A DNA stretch of 64,000 nucleotides from Mycosarcoma maydis (Eukaryota; Basidiomycota; Ustilaginomycetes; Ustilaginales), in NCBI RefSeq assembly GCF_000328475.2, contig NC_026480.1, forward strand, positions 1,550,001 to 1,614,000. Reading direction: 5' to 3'. The translations under genes and the position numbers were made by a program. How positions within the stretch are numbered: position 1 is the stretch's first letter; every line of letters starts with the position of its first letter. Below are positions 49,223-61,559 of this stretch, one piece after another. The notes below the pieces were generated by a model. The model was given only the letters and a program-made list of their open reading frames with translations, had not been told where the DNA came from and searched no databases.

Positions 49223-49940
49223 TCACTCACTCACGCACGCACGCAAACCAAAGTCTTGCGTGCAACTTGCAGTCAGTGATTCTGCTAGCTCGTCAGGCTC
49301 GGTGGAAACCAAGCGACGGTAAAAAAGCCGCGATCCTCGTCAACTCATGACTTACTCTCCACATTAACTTGACGATTCGTGACAAACTCAGAATCGTGTT
49401 AACTATCCCAAATCGTGAATCAGAGAATGATTGGCGCTGAAATAAAAGTCGTGAGTGTCATTTTATCGAGGCACCGAGCGGCTCAAGAAGCACACCCGTG
49501 ACTCACATTTACTGATTCGTGCACATTCGTGACTATTTAACTGACAAGCCAGAAAGCGACACAAAAGTTGCCGTTCAAGAAGCCGAAGGGTGGTCTGTGT
49601 GGTCTGTGTTCTTCTTCGCATTTAACGTGTAACGTCTTCGTCTTTGTCCGATCTTATCTCGTGACTCACAACTCGTCGTCGGTACTGTCGAGCCGAAGAA
49701 ATGCTCCACCCACTCATGAAACGCTTGTCACCACGGCAAGCTCAATGATAGCTTGATTTCTATGCGAATCATACAGTACATGAACACGCTCCTTGGGTAC
49801 GCTCTCACGCACGATCAAGCAGATCGTAGGTAAGCTCCTAGCTTTGTCAACAATGCACGTTTTGCGTCTCAGTTCCTCTCCAACGTGGCAAACGGCTGAT
49901 CCGATCATGATGACTACTACTCAAATTCGCACCAGAGACG
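48807..49940. other. Spacer of 1.1 kb with microsatellite
   Basis: Divergent promoter of the MATE and GNAT genes. Very dense in TCGTGA/TCACGA words (48925-49060, 49370-49420) and carries a CA tract at 49180-49218. Confidence 0.6.
49180..49244. repeat. Compound microsatellite (CA)19-(CTCA)4-(CGCA)3
   Basis: About 19 CA units pass directly into four ACTC units and three ACGC units. The succession looks like stepwise mutation of one tract. Confidence 0.95.
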
Positions 49941-50411
49941 ATGTCGCCAGACTCCCTAACTGTTACTGAGGTGACCTGGGATCATCCCGATGCACGCAAG
50001 CTCCGAGAACAGCAGCGAATCGACATTGCAGATCGCTACGAGAACGTGGATTCGGAACCAGGCACTCCACCCTCCGCCGCCGATGTGATATGTTTCTGTG
50101 TGGCCTATCAGAACGGCATTGCCATGGGGTGCGCTGGGCTTCGAAGGCTAGATCAAGGCTCGGCAGAACTCAAGCGAATGTTTGTCACCAAGGAGGCCCG
50201 CGGACGAGGTGCGGCCAATGCCATTCTTGCTTTTCTTGAGCAAAAGTCTTTGGCTCTTGGCATCCATCGTCTGCTGCTCGAAACCGGAGACAGACTGGTA
50301 GAGGCACAGCGCTTCTACAGACGCAGTGGTTTTCGCGTCACTCCCAACTTTGGCTACTATCAAGGCATTCAGTCTTCCATTTGCATGGAGAAGATCTTAT
50401 CTGAACCATGA
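49941..50411 (+). CDS. GNAT-family N-acetyltransferase
   Basis: A compact 156-residue acetyltransferase. Motifs in order: beta-4 strand SAELKRMFVTKEARGRGAAN (75-94) with the acetyl-CoA pyrophosphate loop RGRGAA at 87-92, then the LLLETGDRLVEAQRFYRRSG block (111-130) and FGYYQG. It transfers acetyl from acetyl-CoA to an amine; the substrate is unknown. The ELKxMFV and LETGxxxxEAxxFYxxxGF pattern is that of small bacterial-type GNATs widespread in soil bacteria, so ancient horizontal acquisition is possible. ATG 49941 fits the family length. It converges with the amidohydrolase gene 123 bases away. Confidence 0.85.
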   Translation: MSPDSLTVTEVTWDHPDARKLREQQRIDIADRYENVDSEPGTPPSAADVICFCVAYQNGIAMGCAGLRRLDQGSAELKRMFVTKEARGRGAANAILAFLEQKSLALGIHRLLLETGDRLVEAQRFYRRSGFRVTPNFGYYQGIQSSICMEKILSEP

Positions 50412-50534
50412 CAGTTCGCGCAATTCGCGCAGTTCGCGGTTCCACACACTTGAACAGCTACGAGTAAGTCAATAGAATGATGTTCATACTGTCATGGCCC
50501 TTGTAGGTCTATCTCTCGATATTTGACATGGTCA

Positions 50535-51630
<1,096 letters not shown>

Positions 51631-52733
51631 AGTTGGACGAGACTTGGCTATGGTGAAGAGGCAGTGGGTGATTGATACGTGGAACCAGAACAAGGCGGAA
51701 ATTATTGTTCTCCTTTTATGTGGCTAAGACTAGGCTGCTTTGGTTGAACAGCCGATGCGAGCTCTCGGAGAGGGTCCGATCTGAGCGCGTGCGGTCCGCC
51801 TGGTTCTGTAAGACTCTTCACAGCCCGGTGGCACACAAGGAAGCACGAAGGCAGGCAGCTCCCTACAATTGTGAGTGTGGCGCATGAGACTGCTTTTGCA
51901 GAGCTGTACAGTTGTGTGGGGTGGAGACAACACTTTATCTGGCCCTTGGGGAGGGCGGCAAGGTTGCTCGCCAAACTCGAGCCTCGAATTCATAGCTAGC
52001 TCAAAGCTCCCTCTGTTGCTTATACCCAATGTATCCCCAGTCGTCATCTGCAGCTGATACCCCGTAGAAAGATGACAAGTGGAGATTTGACAGCAGCTTG
52101 GCAGATACACGCGCACGCTTGCACGTACCCACACAGACGTTTACCGGGTTTTTGTTTCCAGCTTTGTTCGGACGGCGACCGACCGCGGCGCGTGTCCGCC
52201 TTCGGCTATCAAGGTCATGATTCACGATTGTTAACTCACGACTAGTGCTAGATTCGTGGTTACTGCACGCTTCACCTCCTGACTGAACTTCAACTGTCTC
52301 TGAGGTGCCCAACAATCTTGAACTTCTTCGACATTCGAAATGTTATGGCTTGGTAGACAGAGTTGCTCCAAATCCTCTCGACGCCTGCCTTCGTGCACAG
52401 CCGAAGTTCCACCTTGCCTATGGCGCAGCGCGGACTGCAAGCGTCCAGGCCTCTGACCCGGCGTCTCAGTTGGTACAAGCTCGGGTTAGGCCCGTTGGTC
52501 GGATTAGCGACAGCCGTCAAGGGTGTGCAGCAGCGGATCCGTCAAACTTTCGGTATTAGCTCCAAGCATACCCACCGACACCGAACTTATGGCAGATAGG
52601 ATGTCTACTCTTTTGCACACTGCGACTGTGTTTTTGACGATGCCTTCTCGTTTCGTTGCTCGAAGTCATCATTTTGTGTTATAACGCAGATCATAAAATA
52701 GCATACAGTTGGAGACCAACCATTCATACTTGC
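51631..52733. other. Spacer of 1.1 kb
   Basis: Promoter of the amidohydrolase (leftward) and 3' flank of the SnoaL-like gene. Only short frames; none recognisable. Confidence 0.5.
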
Positions 52734-53378
52734 TTACTCCTGACTCTGCAAGGCGCAGTCGACACGGAGGAGCATGTAGGGCAGTGATGCATTGTACATG
52801 GCAGCAAATAAGAAAGAAACCGAGTTAATCATTGCCACCATACTCAAGAAGGCACCGCCACAGCCAATGTCAAGCCCCAGACTGCGTGCTATTGACGCAT
52901 GAGCTCTACGATCACTTACCAGCCACACCTTGTAGGTCTCGATCTTGGGCGCACCCTCCTCCAGGCTCTTGTGGTCGAACACCATTCTACCGGCCCAATT
53001 GAACTTGAGCGTCGAGCCATTCTTGTCCATCTCTACCGAGCCGTCCAGCATGATCTCGTTTTCCCATTTTGGGCTGATAAAGACGCCGTTAACGACGTGC
53101 TTGCGTCTAGTGACACCTTCCCAGCCCTTCCGTCTCCAAGCAACGATGCCTTCACGCTTATTTGTCGGTTGCATGGGTCCGATCTGGAAGCTGAGCCGGT
53201 CTTCGTCGTGGATAAAATAGTCATCAGCGTACTGTTCGTGCACATCGGGCGTGTCCGAGATCTTGTAAAACTTCTCCACAAATGTGGCTATGGAAGGTGG
53301 CACGTCCTTATTGGATGCCTCGGCAGGATTTCCAGCTGGAGGAAGCTCGCTTTCCTCGTGATACTGGTCGCTGGTCAT
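52734..53378 (-). CDS. SnoaL/NTF2-like small protein, two exons
   Basis: Exon 1 53378-52920 and a 12-base exon 2 52745-52734, intron 174 nt (GTAAGT...TTGCAG); 156 residues ending KVWLSQE. The alternative is to read through the donor site, which adds about 65 residues of unlike composition (RSLGLDIGCGGAFLS...). The fold pattern is that of SnoaL-like polyketide cyclases and dehydratases in the NTF2 superfamily: helix IATFVEKFYKISDTPDVHEQY, then DDYFIHDEDRLSFQIG, REGIVAWRRKGWEGVTRRKH and paired strands to IETYKVW. Such proteins are often small-molecule isomerases or of unknown role. The frame opens further only from TTG; ATG 53378 is used. Confidence 0.7.
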   Translation of the reverse strand: MTSDQYHEESELPPAGNPAEASNKDVPPSIATFVEKFYKISDTPDVHEQYADDYFIHDEDRLSFQIGPMQPTNKREGIVAWRRKGWEGVTRRKHVVNGVFISPKWENEIMLDGSVEMDKNGSTLKFNWAGRMVFDHKSLEEGAPKIETYKVWLVSDRRAHASIARSLGLDIGCGGAFLSMVAMINSVSFLFAAMYNASLPYMLLRVDCALQSQE

Positions 53379-54859
53379 GATGAAAGGCTGTCGCAAGTCG
53401 TAAAGTCAATGGTGGTGAATGGCGAAAACAATTGAGCTGGCATACCTTTTGATATAAGAATCACGAATGTGCAATGGCGCCAGAACCTGTTCCACTCTGA
53501 TATTTTGTTTCATCTTTATTTATTATAGTTAACGTTTCTTATTTCATGTAACCAGTCGTGAGTTATCCAGAACTCTCGGCAGTCACGGGTGAAATTTTGC
53601 CGGGCAGACATTCGTGATCACGATTCGTGAGTCAAAGGAATCTAGATCAAGTCACGAGTCACGAGTGGATCGGTTGATCAGGTAACCCAGTCGACGAGCC
53701 ATCCGCGATTGATCTATCTCCTATACAACTCGGCCATCATTCCTCACCTCCATCATCCGGCGTTGATCAACCCTTCCCTTCATTGGTCATTCACGACCGA
53801 ATCTGTTACACCGGCTGAACTCAGGTTGGAAGCCTGCTCGCTTGTGCAATGTCGTATACGCCTTCTCAAGATGCTGCCCTGTCGGTAGCGCAGCTTAATC
53901 TCTCCCAATACTAACCATCGCCCACCAACTCACACTCATATGATGATCCGAGCTGCGCAACTTCACTTATCGCGGGATCACTTAGAAAGCTGAATCTTTC
54001 CGTTAGCTTCTGTTCATTATGTGCGAGCGCCAACGTGAACTGCTCCAAACCGAGTCGCTGCCGCATCAATCACGAAAGCATGAGCGATTAGCGCTATCTG
54101 TGGCTGGACATCGCTGTCAGAATTTGGCGGAAAGCTTTGTCGGGTCTGCTGCATCGAAGAGTGAGCCAAGCATGATCAAAACCACGAACAAATTAACAAT
54201 CACCAAAAAAGACAATCATGAATCAACAATCACGAATCACACCACCAGCTCGCGGCTGGTGCAGGGATGGTCACAGATGTCGCAACTAGCGCCACGTCGA
54301 AGGGTGAATAGTGAGTTCGTTATTGAGGACGAGAATCCGTGGTGGAATTTGTCCCCTGTTCCGCGCTTTTGCGCGATGGCAGTCACCAGTCGACACGTCT
54401 CTGTTAAGCGTCTGCTCACAAACTGTATCAGGTTTGAACCGTCTTTTGTTGCCAACCTTAACTCCAACAGTGCTATGCTCAATCATTCCTGAGCATCGGA
54501 GATTCGAGGCCGCTGCAGCAAGGATCGACAATCGCTGTTACAGTATCTGCGGGCGAGAAGCGCAACCAACCCTAGGCACAGCGTAATTTCGAAGTTCTGG
54601 TTTATTCGGCCACCGGCAATAACAACAAAGCCGGTCCTCCACGCTCCACGCTCCGCGCATGTGCTCCACCTGCATTCTCAGCAACCCGGAGCAATCAGAG
54701 TGTTGCGAATCTGTGGGTCTGCCAGGTTGAGTCTATCCCGCACACGATTGAAGCACCCAACGCATACCCCGCAAGTGGTACCCATCTGGCCTACCTTCAT
54801 CTTCATCAACTCTGCCCCATCAGACCTGTGACAAATCGAAGTCTTGGTCTCTCGCAACG
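53379..54859. other. Spacer of 1.5 kb
   Basis: Divergent promoter of the SnoaL-like and acyl-CoA oxidase genes. Contains AGTCACGAGTCACGAGT (53652) and AATCACGAAT words. The frame 54019-54492 is rich in Ser, Thr and Asn, overlaps repeat words and is not called. Confidence 0.55.
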
Positions 54860-57016
54860 ATGGCGTCTACTCGCCCTGCACCCGAAACGCTACAGCCGCA
54901 GGACATCCAACAAGAACGCACAGCATGCTCGTTCGACGTGGATACCATGTCGTGCATCCTGCCTGGCTCCAAGGCCGAACGCGACAATGCAAGGTGGCTA
55001 CTTTCGCTTCTTAAAAGCGACGCCGATCGTACATTTGACAAAGAGGATCGTGTCTTTCAGTCTCGAAACGAGCGTTTCTTCAACGGTCAAAAGATTGCTC
55101 TCCGTTACTTCGAGATCCGCAATCGGCACGGTCTGGACAAGAAGGACGCGGATCTACTCCGGCTCTACACGGACGAATACTTGCCCATCCAGGTCGCGGA
55201 AAGCATGGCTCAGCCCACGTTGATGCGACAGGCGAGCGCGGAACAGTGGTCAGAGTGGGGCCCCATGGTCAGATCAGGTCGATGGATCGGATGCTACATG
55301 CAGACCGAGCTTGCTCACGGCTCTAACTTATCTGCGCTCAGGACGACAGCAACACTCGATATTGACACGGACGAGTGGGTCATCCACACGCCTGAGCCAT
55401 CTGCAGGCAAAGTGTGGATTGGCGGAAGCGGTCTCACTGCGACCTACGGTATTGTGATGGCCAATCTGATCATCAAGCGCAAGTCGTACGGCATGCATCC
55501 TTTCCTGGTTCATCTGCGCTCACTCCAAGATCACACGCTGTTACCAGGCCGTCACATAATGGAGATGGGCTGCAAGCTAGGTGCGCCTGCGATGGACAAT
55601 GGGTACATCTGCTTTGACAACGTGCGCATCCCCCGCACCCACCTTTTGCAGCGCTTCCAGACCGTCTCCAAGGATGGTATGTACGAAAAGAGAAACGCCG
55701 CGGCACAAGTCATGACACGTGGCACCATGACGCTGGTTCGTGTTGGTCTTTGCGAAATTGCAGCACACCATTTGGCCCGTGCTGCCACAATCGCCATCCG
55801 ATATGCCGTCGTCCGGCGTCAGGGCACATCGGCCACCAAGCCGGACCAGCTGGAACCCAAGATCCTCGACTATGCATCGGTGCAGACGCGCGTGCTAACT
55901 GCCCTGGCCAGCGCCTACGCCATCACGTTTGCTGGTCAGCACCTCAGGCGCCTGTACAACGAGATGATCGCCGAGATCGACAAGACGGGCAACTCTGGGC
56001 TGCTGCCGATCGTGCATGGCTATTCGAGCGTGCTCAAGGCAGTCTGCACCAACGAGTCACTGGCCGGCATCGAGCGCTGTCGTAGGAGCATGGGCGGTCA
56101 CGGCTTCAGCCAAGCATCCGGCTTTGACTTTGAACGCAACCAGCCCAATGCTGGGCTCATCTATGAAGGCGAAAATTCGATGCTATTGGCTGGGCCTTCA
56201 GCCCAATTTTTGATCAAGCAGCTCCACGAGACGCGCAAGGGCAAGGGCAAAGCTATTCGACCTGAACTAGCCTATCTCGAATGGATCTCCGGGGCTTCTG
56301 GAGCGGTGGAAGACATCTCGAAACGGATGCAAACCATCACTGCAGAGCAGTTCGAAAAGCCGCGTGTGTTGTTGGATCTGCTTGGGTGCCGAGCGGCCCT
56401 CCTCGTCGATAGACTTGCTCAGCACCGCAGCGAATCGCACAGTAGGGAAGATGGCGTGTACGAGCACATTGACACAAACTTGGCCGTCCGTGCCTCTACT
56501 GCTCACGGCGTCTACTTGCTCGCCTACGCATTCCACGACCTTGTCGAGCAACTCATGTCCTCGGACGCCACGTCGACCAAGGTACGCTTCGGCGTGTCTG
56601 TACAGCACACACACGTTGCGGCACTTGACAACCTACTGCGCTTCTACCTTTTGCAAAACTGCCTCCTTTCCCAAGACGCACTTGGCGACTTGCTCGAGCT
56701 CGGACTGCTGTCAGGTGCACAGCTCGACAAGCTTAGGCGAAGCGCAGCTCGATTGCTCTCTGGTCCCATCAGAAGGGACGCACTCGGCTTGGTTGAGAGC
56801 TTCGACATGGACGATTGGTATCTCTGCTCGCCATTGGGAAGCAGCGACGGCCGCGCTTACGAGAGAATGATCGAGTGGATGAAACTCGAGCCACTCAATC
56901 ACACGGGAGAACGAGGAGCCCGGGACGAGAAAGGCGTGGTCAAGGGATATACGGACGGCATCGGTCGCTTGATTCGCGGAGAAGCAGTGCCATTCACTGA
57001 ACGGGCGAGGTTGTGA
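54860..57016 (+). CDS. Peroxisomal acyl-CoA oxidase, PTS1 ARL
   Basis: A 718-residue flavoenzyme for the first step of peroxisomal beta-oxidation: acyl-CoA plus O2 to trans-2-enoyl-CoA plus H2O2. Conserved parts are RWIGCYMQTELAHGSNLSAL (about 140-160), WVIHTPEPSAGKVWIGGSG, PAMDNGYICFDNVRIPR, RRSMGGHGFSQASG and LIYEGENSMLLAGPSAQFL, with the catalytic Glu in YEGEN (about residue 436). The C-terminal alpha-domain reaches to the last residues, ending ERARL, an accepted PTS1 variant. The length is that of fungal POX enzymes. No intron. Substrate chain length cannot be told. Together with the fatty alcohol oxidase 9 kb away it points to peroxisomal lipid use. Confidence 0.94.
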   Translation: MASTRPAPETLQPQDIQQERTACSFDVDTMSCILPGSKAERDNARWLLSLLKSDADRTFDKEDRVFQSRNERFFNGQKIALRYFEIRNRHGLDKKDADLLRLYTDEYLPIQVAESMAQPTLMRQASAEQWSEWGPMVRSGRWIGCYMQTELAHGSNLSALRTTATLDIDTDEWVIHTPEPSAGKVWIGGSGLTATYGIVMANLIIKRKSYGMHPFLVHLRSLQDHTLLPGRHIMEMGCKLGAPAMDNGYICFDNVRIPRTHLLQRFQTVSKDGMYEKRNAAAQVMTRGTMTLVRVGLCEIAAHHLARAATIAIRYAVVRRQGTSATKPDQLEPKILDYASVQTRVLTALASAYAITFAGQHLRRLYNEMIAEIDKTGNSGLLPIVHGYSSVLKAVCTNESLAGIERCRRSMGGHGFSQASGFDFERNQPNAGLIYEGENSMLLAGPSAQFLIKQLHETRKGKGKAIRPELAYLEWISGASGAVEDISKRMQTITAEQFEKPRVLLDLLGCRAALLVDRLAQHRSESHSREDGVYEHIDTNLAVRASTAHGVYLLAYAFHDLVEQLMSSDATSTKVRFGVSVQHTHVAALDNLLRFYLLQNCLLSQDALGDLLELGLLSGAQLDKLRRSAARLLSGPIRRDALGLVESFDMDDWYLCSPLGSSDGRAYERMIEWMKLEPLNHTGERGARDEKGVVKGYTDGIGRLIRGEAVPFTERARL

Positions 57017-58430
57017 ACTTCCACAATCACGATCCAAAGTTCACGATCTGAAGGGCACAAGGTGAAACCCACAATGAAAAGTCCCCCTTGTTCTTACCTC
57101 GTCGCTTGTGGAATGACGGCCACTCGTGAGTGCCATTTGCCTGTCACTCGTGCTCGGCCAAGCTCGTAAGGTGATCTTAACGTTGGCTATCCAGTGACTC
57201 AATCCAAGCTTTGGTAGCTTCGATAGGCGAAAAAGCCCAATTGTGAATCGCGAAGGCGGACTTTTGCGTATGTATGCGACGCGAGATGATCCCGTGTCAA
57301 CGACTATGTAAGATCACCGTCGTGGATGAGTCATTTTTCCAGGCTAGGTGGCGCATTTCTGAGATGATCCAATCGTGAATATTCACCACAGCTGAGCAGC
57401 ATCGAACCCTCGGTCCTCTACGACCATGGTGCACCTAATCAGACGCCGTTTATCGCCCGCATTTGGCCGGGGATGCATTCGGCTTGGGACCCTTATAATC
57501 ATGGATGTCGCGCACATCCACACTTGATCGCCAGAAAGTAGAGCAGCCTAATACCAAGCTCCTTGGGCCAATCCTTGACAGCACGCTATCGTGAGATGAT
57601 CTGAGAGCAGCACTTCCACAGCCGAATTTCACTCAGGTGCCGGGCGAGGCTCATTGAGGATCCTATAAAGATTGCCAGCTCGATCGTCAGCTCGATGTTG
57701 CCTGGTCGCAATGTATAGAGTTAAAGCACCGTTCTGGTCGAAGCACGAAGAACTGTAAGGTTCCAATCATTGATTGAGGAGCTCGTTGGTGTCCTGCCGA
57801 ACCTCTTCATCGGGAGGTACCAACTGAGGCCGCGCCCGGTTCCGCTCACAACGAAATCCACCGCCGCCTCCCTGAATTCAGCACTGCTTGTGAACAGCTA
57901 GCTGGCTTTCGTCTTGGTTCACGTTGCTTCTATTGCACCTCGCTCGCCTTCCGCGATTGAAAAGCCACACAAAAGTGTCGAGGCGGTGCGCGGCAACTCT
58001 CTTCTAGCGAGTCAATTTGCGAGGAGGTACTGTGTTGACGCACACTCCGCTACGTCTTCCATGCGTACCGTAAAGAACTTGATCTTGGGGCTAGTAAAGA
58101 CTGATCATATTACCGATGCACGCCCGTTGTCCAATTCAGCAGCATCGGAAAGACACACATGCGGTATGAGATACGACATTACACGCCTTTCCTCTATGTC
58201 TGCCTTTGGTTAGACCATCACGGATAGCCATGCCCTGGGCGGCTACCCTTTGGCCGGCTCTCATGCACGCGATCTCTTGGCGATTACTGCTGTTGAATAG
58301 GCGAGAATGTAAGACCTTGATGTGGTCTATGTTCCGGCAGGCTGGTTCGATGAGCTCGGTCTGCGTTTGAGCCAATTTGTCGAGAACGCAGAGAAGCAAG
58401 CATATTCGAGTTTGGGCACGGGTCTGAGAA
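57017..58430. other. Gene-free region after the acyl-CoA oxidase
   Basis: No supported gene. GAGATGATC recurs at about 57281, 57361 and 57593. The minus frame 58136-58399 has a fairly protein-like composition (DKLAQTQTELIEPACRNIDH) but no start context or family; it could be a relic. Confidence 0.45.
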
Positions 58431-58528
58431 TGAATCGTGAATCGATGAATCGTGAAGCGTGAAGCGTGAATCGTGAATCGTGAATCGTGAAGCGTGAAGC
58501 GTGAATCGTGAATCGTGAATCGTGAATG
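58431..58528. repeat. Heptamer array (GTGAATC/GTGAAGC) with higher-order pattern
   Basis: About 14 heptamers. After a short irregular start the order is GTGAAGC twice, GTGAATC three times, GTGAAGC twice, GTGAATC three times, then GTGAATG. This is a 35-bp higher-order unit repeated twice. GTGAATC is the same word dispersed through the whole window. Confidence 0.95.
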
Positions 58529-59974
58529 TCGGCAGCAGCAGTCACGAGTCGCGTTTATTGTGCACGCGACCGCGACGTGTCGTAAGGCTGCGACGGATCG
58601 TCCATCCTTTAGTCGTGAATTTCTGAAACCCAGGTTGGCTCACCCGCATTCGTGATTGTTGTCGCAGGCGTAGCTGCAGGGTGGCACGCGCTTATTCCCG
58701 ACAGCCCTAACCATAGCCCCCTTAACCTGGCTGTCACACGCAGGTTGCGCGTGAAGGTCGCACGCTCACACTGTATCATAATTCTTCACCACACTTCAAT
58801 AGCCGACTGCCAATGGCCCAGCCCAACAGAATTGATAGCAGGAACGAGTACGGTCTAGCTCAGTATGTCAAAGAGCCAGCATGGTTGTAGAATAGTCAGC
58901 ATGGTTGATGGTTGATTGGGGGAGCAGAGTTTGCACCCAGCTGGAATATCCAAGCTCATTTTTGGACCATCATTTTGCGTTCTTTGTACCATTCTTTTTT
59001 GCAGAGGTATGATGTGAGGCGCAATTCCTGACTCACAACTGTCACTGGCAGCAGGTTGTTTATCGCGTCTATGGACTGTGTGTTCGTGTGGTGTCGGAGT
59101 GTGACAGTGTGGGAGTGCGGGTGATAATTGCGAACTGAGTGGGCAATGTTGTTCTGGTGACAATGCATGCAGCTCCCACCCACGCTTGGCAAAAGGTTGC
59201 TGTTGTTCGGCACAAGCGCGCGACTCTGGCGGCCGTTGTCAACCGCTCTGATTCACTCACACAGCCCATTTTGTCCAGTGCAAGCTTTGTGAACAGCATC
59301 CCTTTGTCTATTCGCCTGTGTAAGCGTGGAAACAAAGTCGCCAACCCATCTCTTTGTCCGTGCCAGTCAGCGATTGGTGCCAGCCCTTCCTTTGCTGCTG
59401 CCCGTCACTGCTGTCCATGCGTGCAGTCCCCACCGCCACACACAGAGAAGCGCAACAATCAGCGCATCAGCAGCGTTCAGCACCATAGCACCCATCATCA
59501 GCCGCAGAGGCAGCCACAGCATTAGCAGTAGAGAGTGCCGAGACGCGTGTCAGAGGTGGAAATTTTTGCTCTGCGATTTCGCCTCGCGCGTGCAGATTTT
59601 TCATCTCCGATAACGCCACGCGCCTTTCAACCCGCAGCCTGACCCTGGCCTTTGCTCTCGACCATCACCCTCCTCCTTTCTCCCCTTTCCTCTGCTCTAC
59701 CCTACCCTGCCGCATTGACGCAGCCACTCTCCACGGATGTTCCGTTTGTCTATGCAGAGCTATCGATTTCGACGTGGAACAGCCGAGCTGAGCGCACCCT
59801 CTTGGATGGGATCACCCGACATGCGCGCGACTTGATCGGCTTAGCTGCTGCCTAGCTTGTACATCCAAGGCTGGGCAGCAGCGCATACCGGCTCTCCCGA
59901 CACACATCTACGCTTCCCCGACGCACGTCTCGGCTCATCCGACAACAAGGGTTACCCGCTGGTTCTCTTCGTAG
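58529..59974. other. Gene-free region
   Basis: No supported gene. GT-rich in 59070-59130 and then C-rich; small imperfect repeats (CGACGCACGTCTCGGCTCATC type) begin near 59895. Confidence 0.45.
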
Positions 59975-61180
59975 TGCTCAGCTGACGGCCGATTCACTCT
60001 TGCAGTGACTGAATGATGTCTGGCTGAGAGCTGCTCGATGGCCTTTTGACTGTCAATGCAATAGGGTGACGCCTGTTCCAAAGTCAGTCAATCAGGTTGC
60101 AGCCTGTTCGCCCTGCAAGCGGCCGATAGACAGCCATTCACCCTCGATTCAATGGGGCGACGGTCTTTCTCCTCTCGATCCGTGCAGCTGGTGGCCGATT
60201 CGCTGTCCAAAGGCCCGCATTCCTATCGCCTGACCGCCTGACCGCCTGACCGCCTGTTGCTCTCTATCGATTTAGCTGACGACGAGTGGACTCTTCAAGG
60301 GGCTGCTAGTTGATGGCCTTTCATCTCTTGATCCCATCGTCAGACTGCTCAATTCCCCGGAATGGTGTTTGTCTCTCGCCATTCCTCTCGACACGCTGGG
60401 CTGACGGCCTGATCCGACTCCGAACGTACGGCTGACAGCCATCCACCTTTGATCTAAGGGCTGACACCCTGTTCACCCTCGAATAGATAGCCTGACGGTC
60501 GATTCGATCTCGAACGAGCAGGCGATGGCCGTTTCACCTCGATCCGACGGTCTGGCGGCGTCACCCTCTCGAAAACAGCCGGGTGTTGAGCTTTCGTCTC
60601 CAACTCATGGGCTGACAGCCTATTCCCCTTCACACCGGATGCTTTACATAGTATCTATGTCTTTGCTCATCATTACAGTTTACAAGGGTATCAATCTTTT
60701 GCTTTCAAGGCTCTCATCCATGCCCAGCGTCCAACTCTCCCCGTGGATCTGTGATCGCACAACCTCTTGCATCTGGCGACAACCTCTTGCAACTGGCAAC
60801 TGTCGACTAGGCTCCCACCACCATCGACCTTCGCCTTCACCATTCACCGCCTTCATTTACATCTAGCATCGGCTCTTGGCTGGATCTATCCTCGAGCATG
60901 GTCATGCTACCGGCAAATGTCCTCTGTGGCTGAAAGTCTATCCACGGTCACTAATCTTCTGACCGCTTTGCAATGATCGATCCGATGGGATGACAATCCA
61001 ATCACTCTCGCAGCGACCCGTGGATGGTCTTTGGGGTCTCTAGCCAATGGGCTGATGACCTAGGCCCACCCCCGACTACCAGCTATCACCGGTTCACCCT
61101 TCAACTACCACTTAATGGTCTCATTCACTTTCTCGAAAACAAGCAGGCGTTGGGCTCTTGGTCTCTTCTCAAGTCTTGTA
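59975..61180. repeat. Degenerate minisatellite of about 30-bp units
   Basis: Units follow a loose consensus GGGCTGACAGCCTGTTCACC then CTCGATCCAA. Clear copies start near 59980, 60064, 60095, 60124, 60153, 60399, 60431, 60460, 60488, 60520 and 60608, and again at 61045-61180. Neighbours differ at 20-40% of positions. A local unit CTGACCGC is amplified four times at about 60229-60260. The block at 60545-60605 (CTCGAAAACA followed by a GTGTTGAGC type unit) recurs in diverged form at 61130-61170, so whole groups of units were duplicated. Spaces between contain unrelated sequence. Confidence 0.65.
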
Positions 61181-61559
61181 ACAACCAACTGGCTAGGGTT
61201 GCTGCGGTCGAAAGCGCATCCACCTTCACCCATCTCGGCCTCGATATCATCCGTCGACTGTCATCTATCAACTACTCGAACATTCAACTTGCCACGGTCG
61301 ACTATGATGATCGCAATTGAACCGGCGTATCCACGAATCACTCCGCCTCGATCCAGATCTTATTCTAGCCTCGCCGTGCCTAGTTGCGTGCACAGAAGAG
61401 GCCGCTAGGAGATAGCTACTACGACCTTGCGCCTCTTGGACGTCGCAAGTCTTCCACTCTCCGAGTCGTCGCCTTCTACCCGTCTAGCGCCTGAATGTTC
61501 TGAGGATCTATCATCGAGGATCGTCTATCCGCAACTGTCTCCTTCATAGGGGTACGCCT

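Noticed and set aside
53881..53905. GTCGGTAGCGCAGC, resembling a tRNA D-arm
   Set aside because: No matching T-arm (GGTTCGAATCC type) or acceptor pairing follows within 100 bases.
54019..54492. 157-codon plus frame before the acyl-CoA oxidase
   Set aside because: Contains translated TCACGA/AATCAC words and polar low-complexity residues; nothing suggests a protein.
58136..58399. Minus frame DKLAQTQTELIEPACRN... next to the heptamer array
   Set aside because: Composition is fairly protein-like, but there is no ATG context, family or splice partner; left as a remark in the spacer entry.
58431..58528. Regularly spaced array as a possible CRISPR
   Set aside because: The units are 7 bp and contiguous, with no spacers; the genome is eukaryotic.
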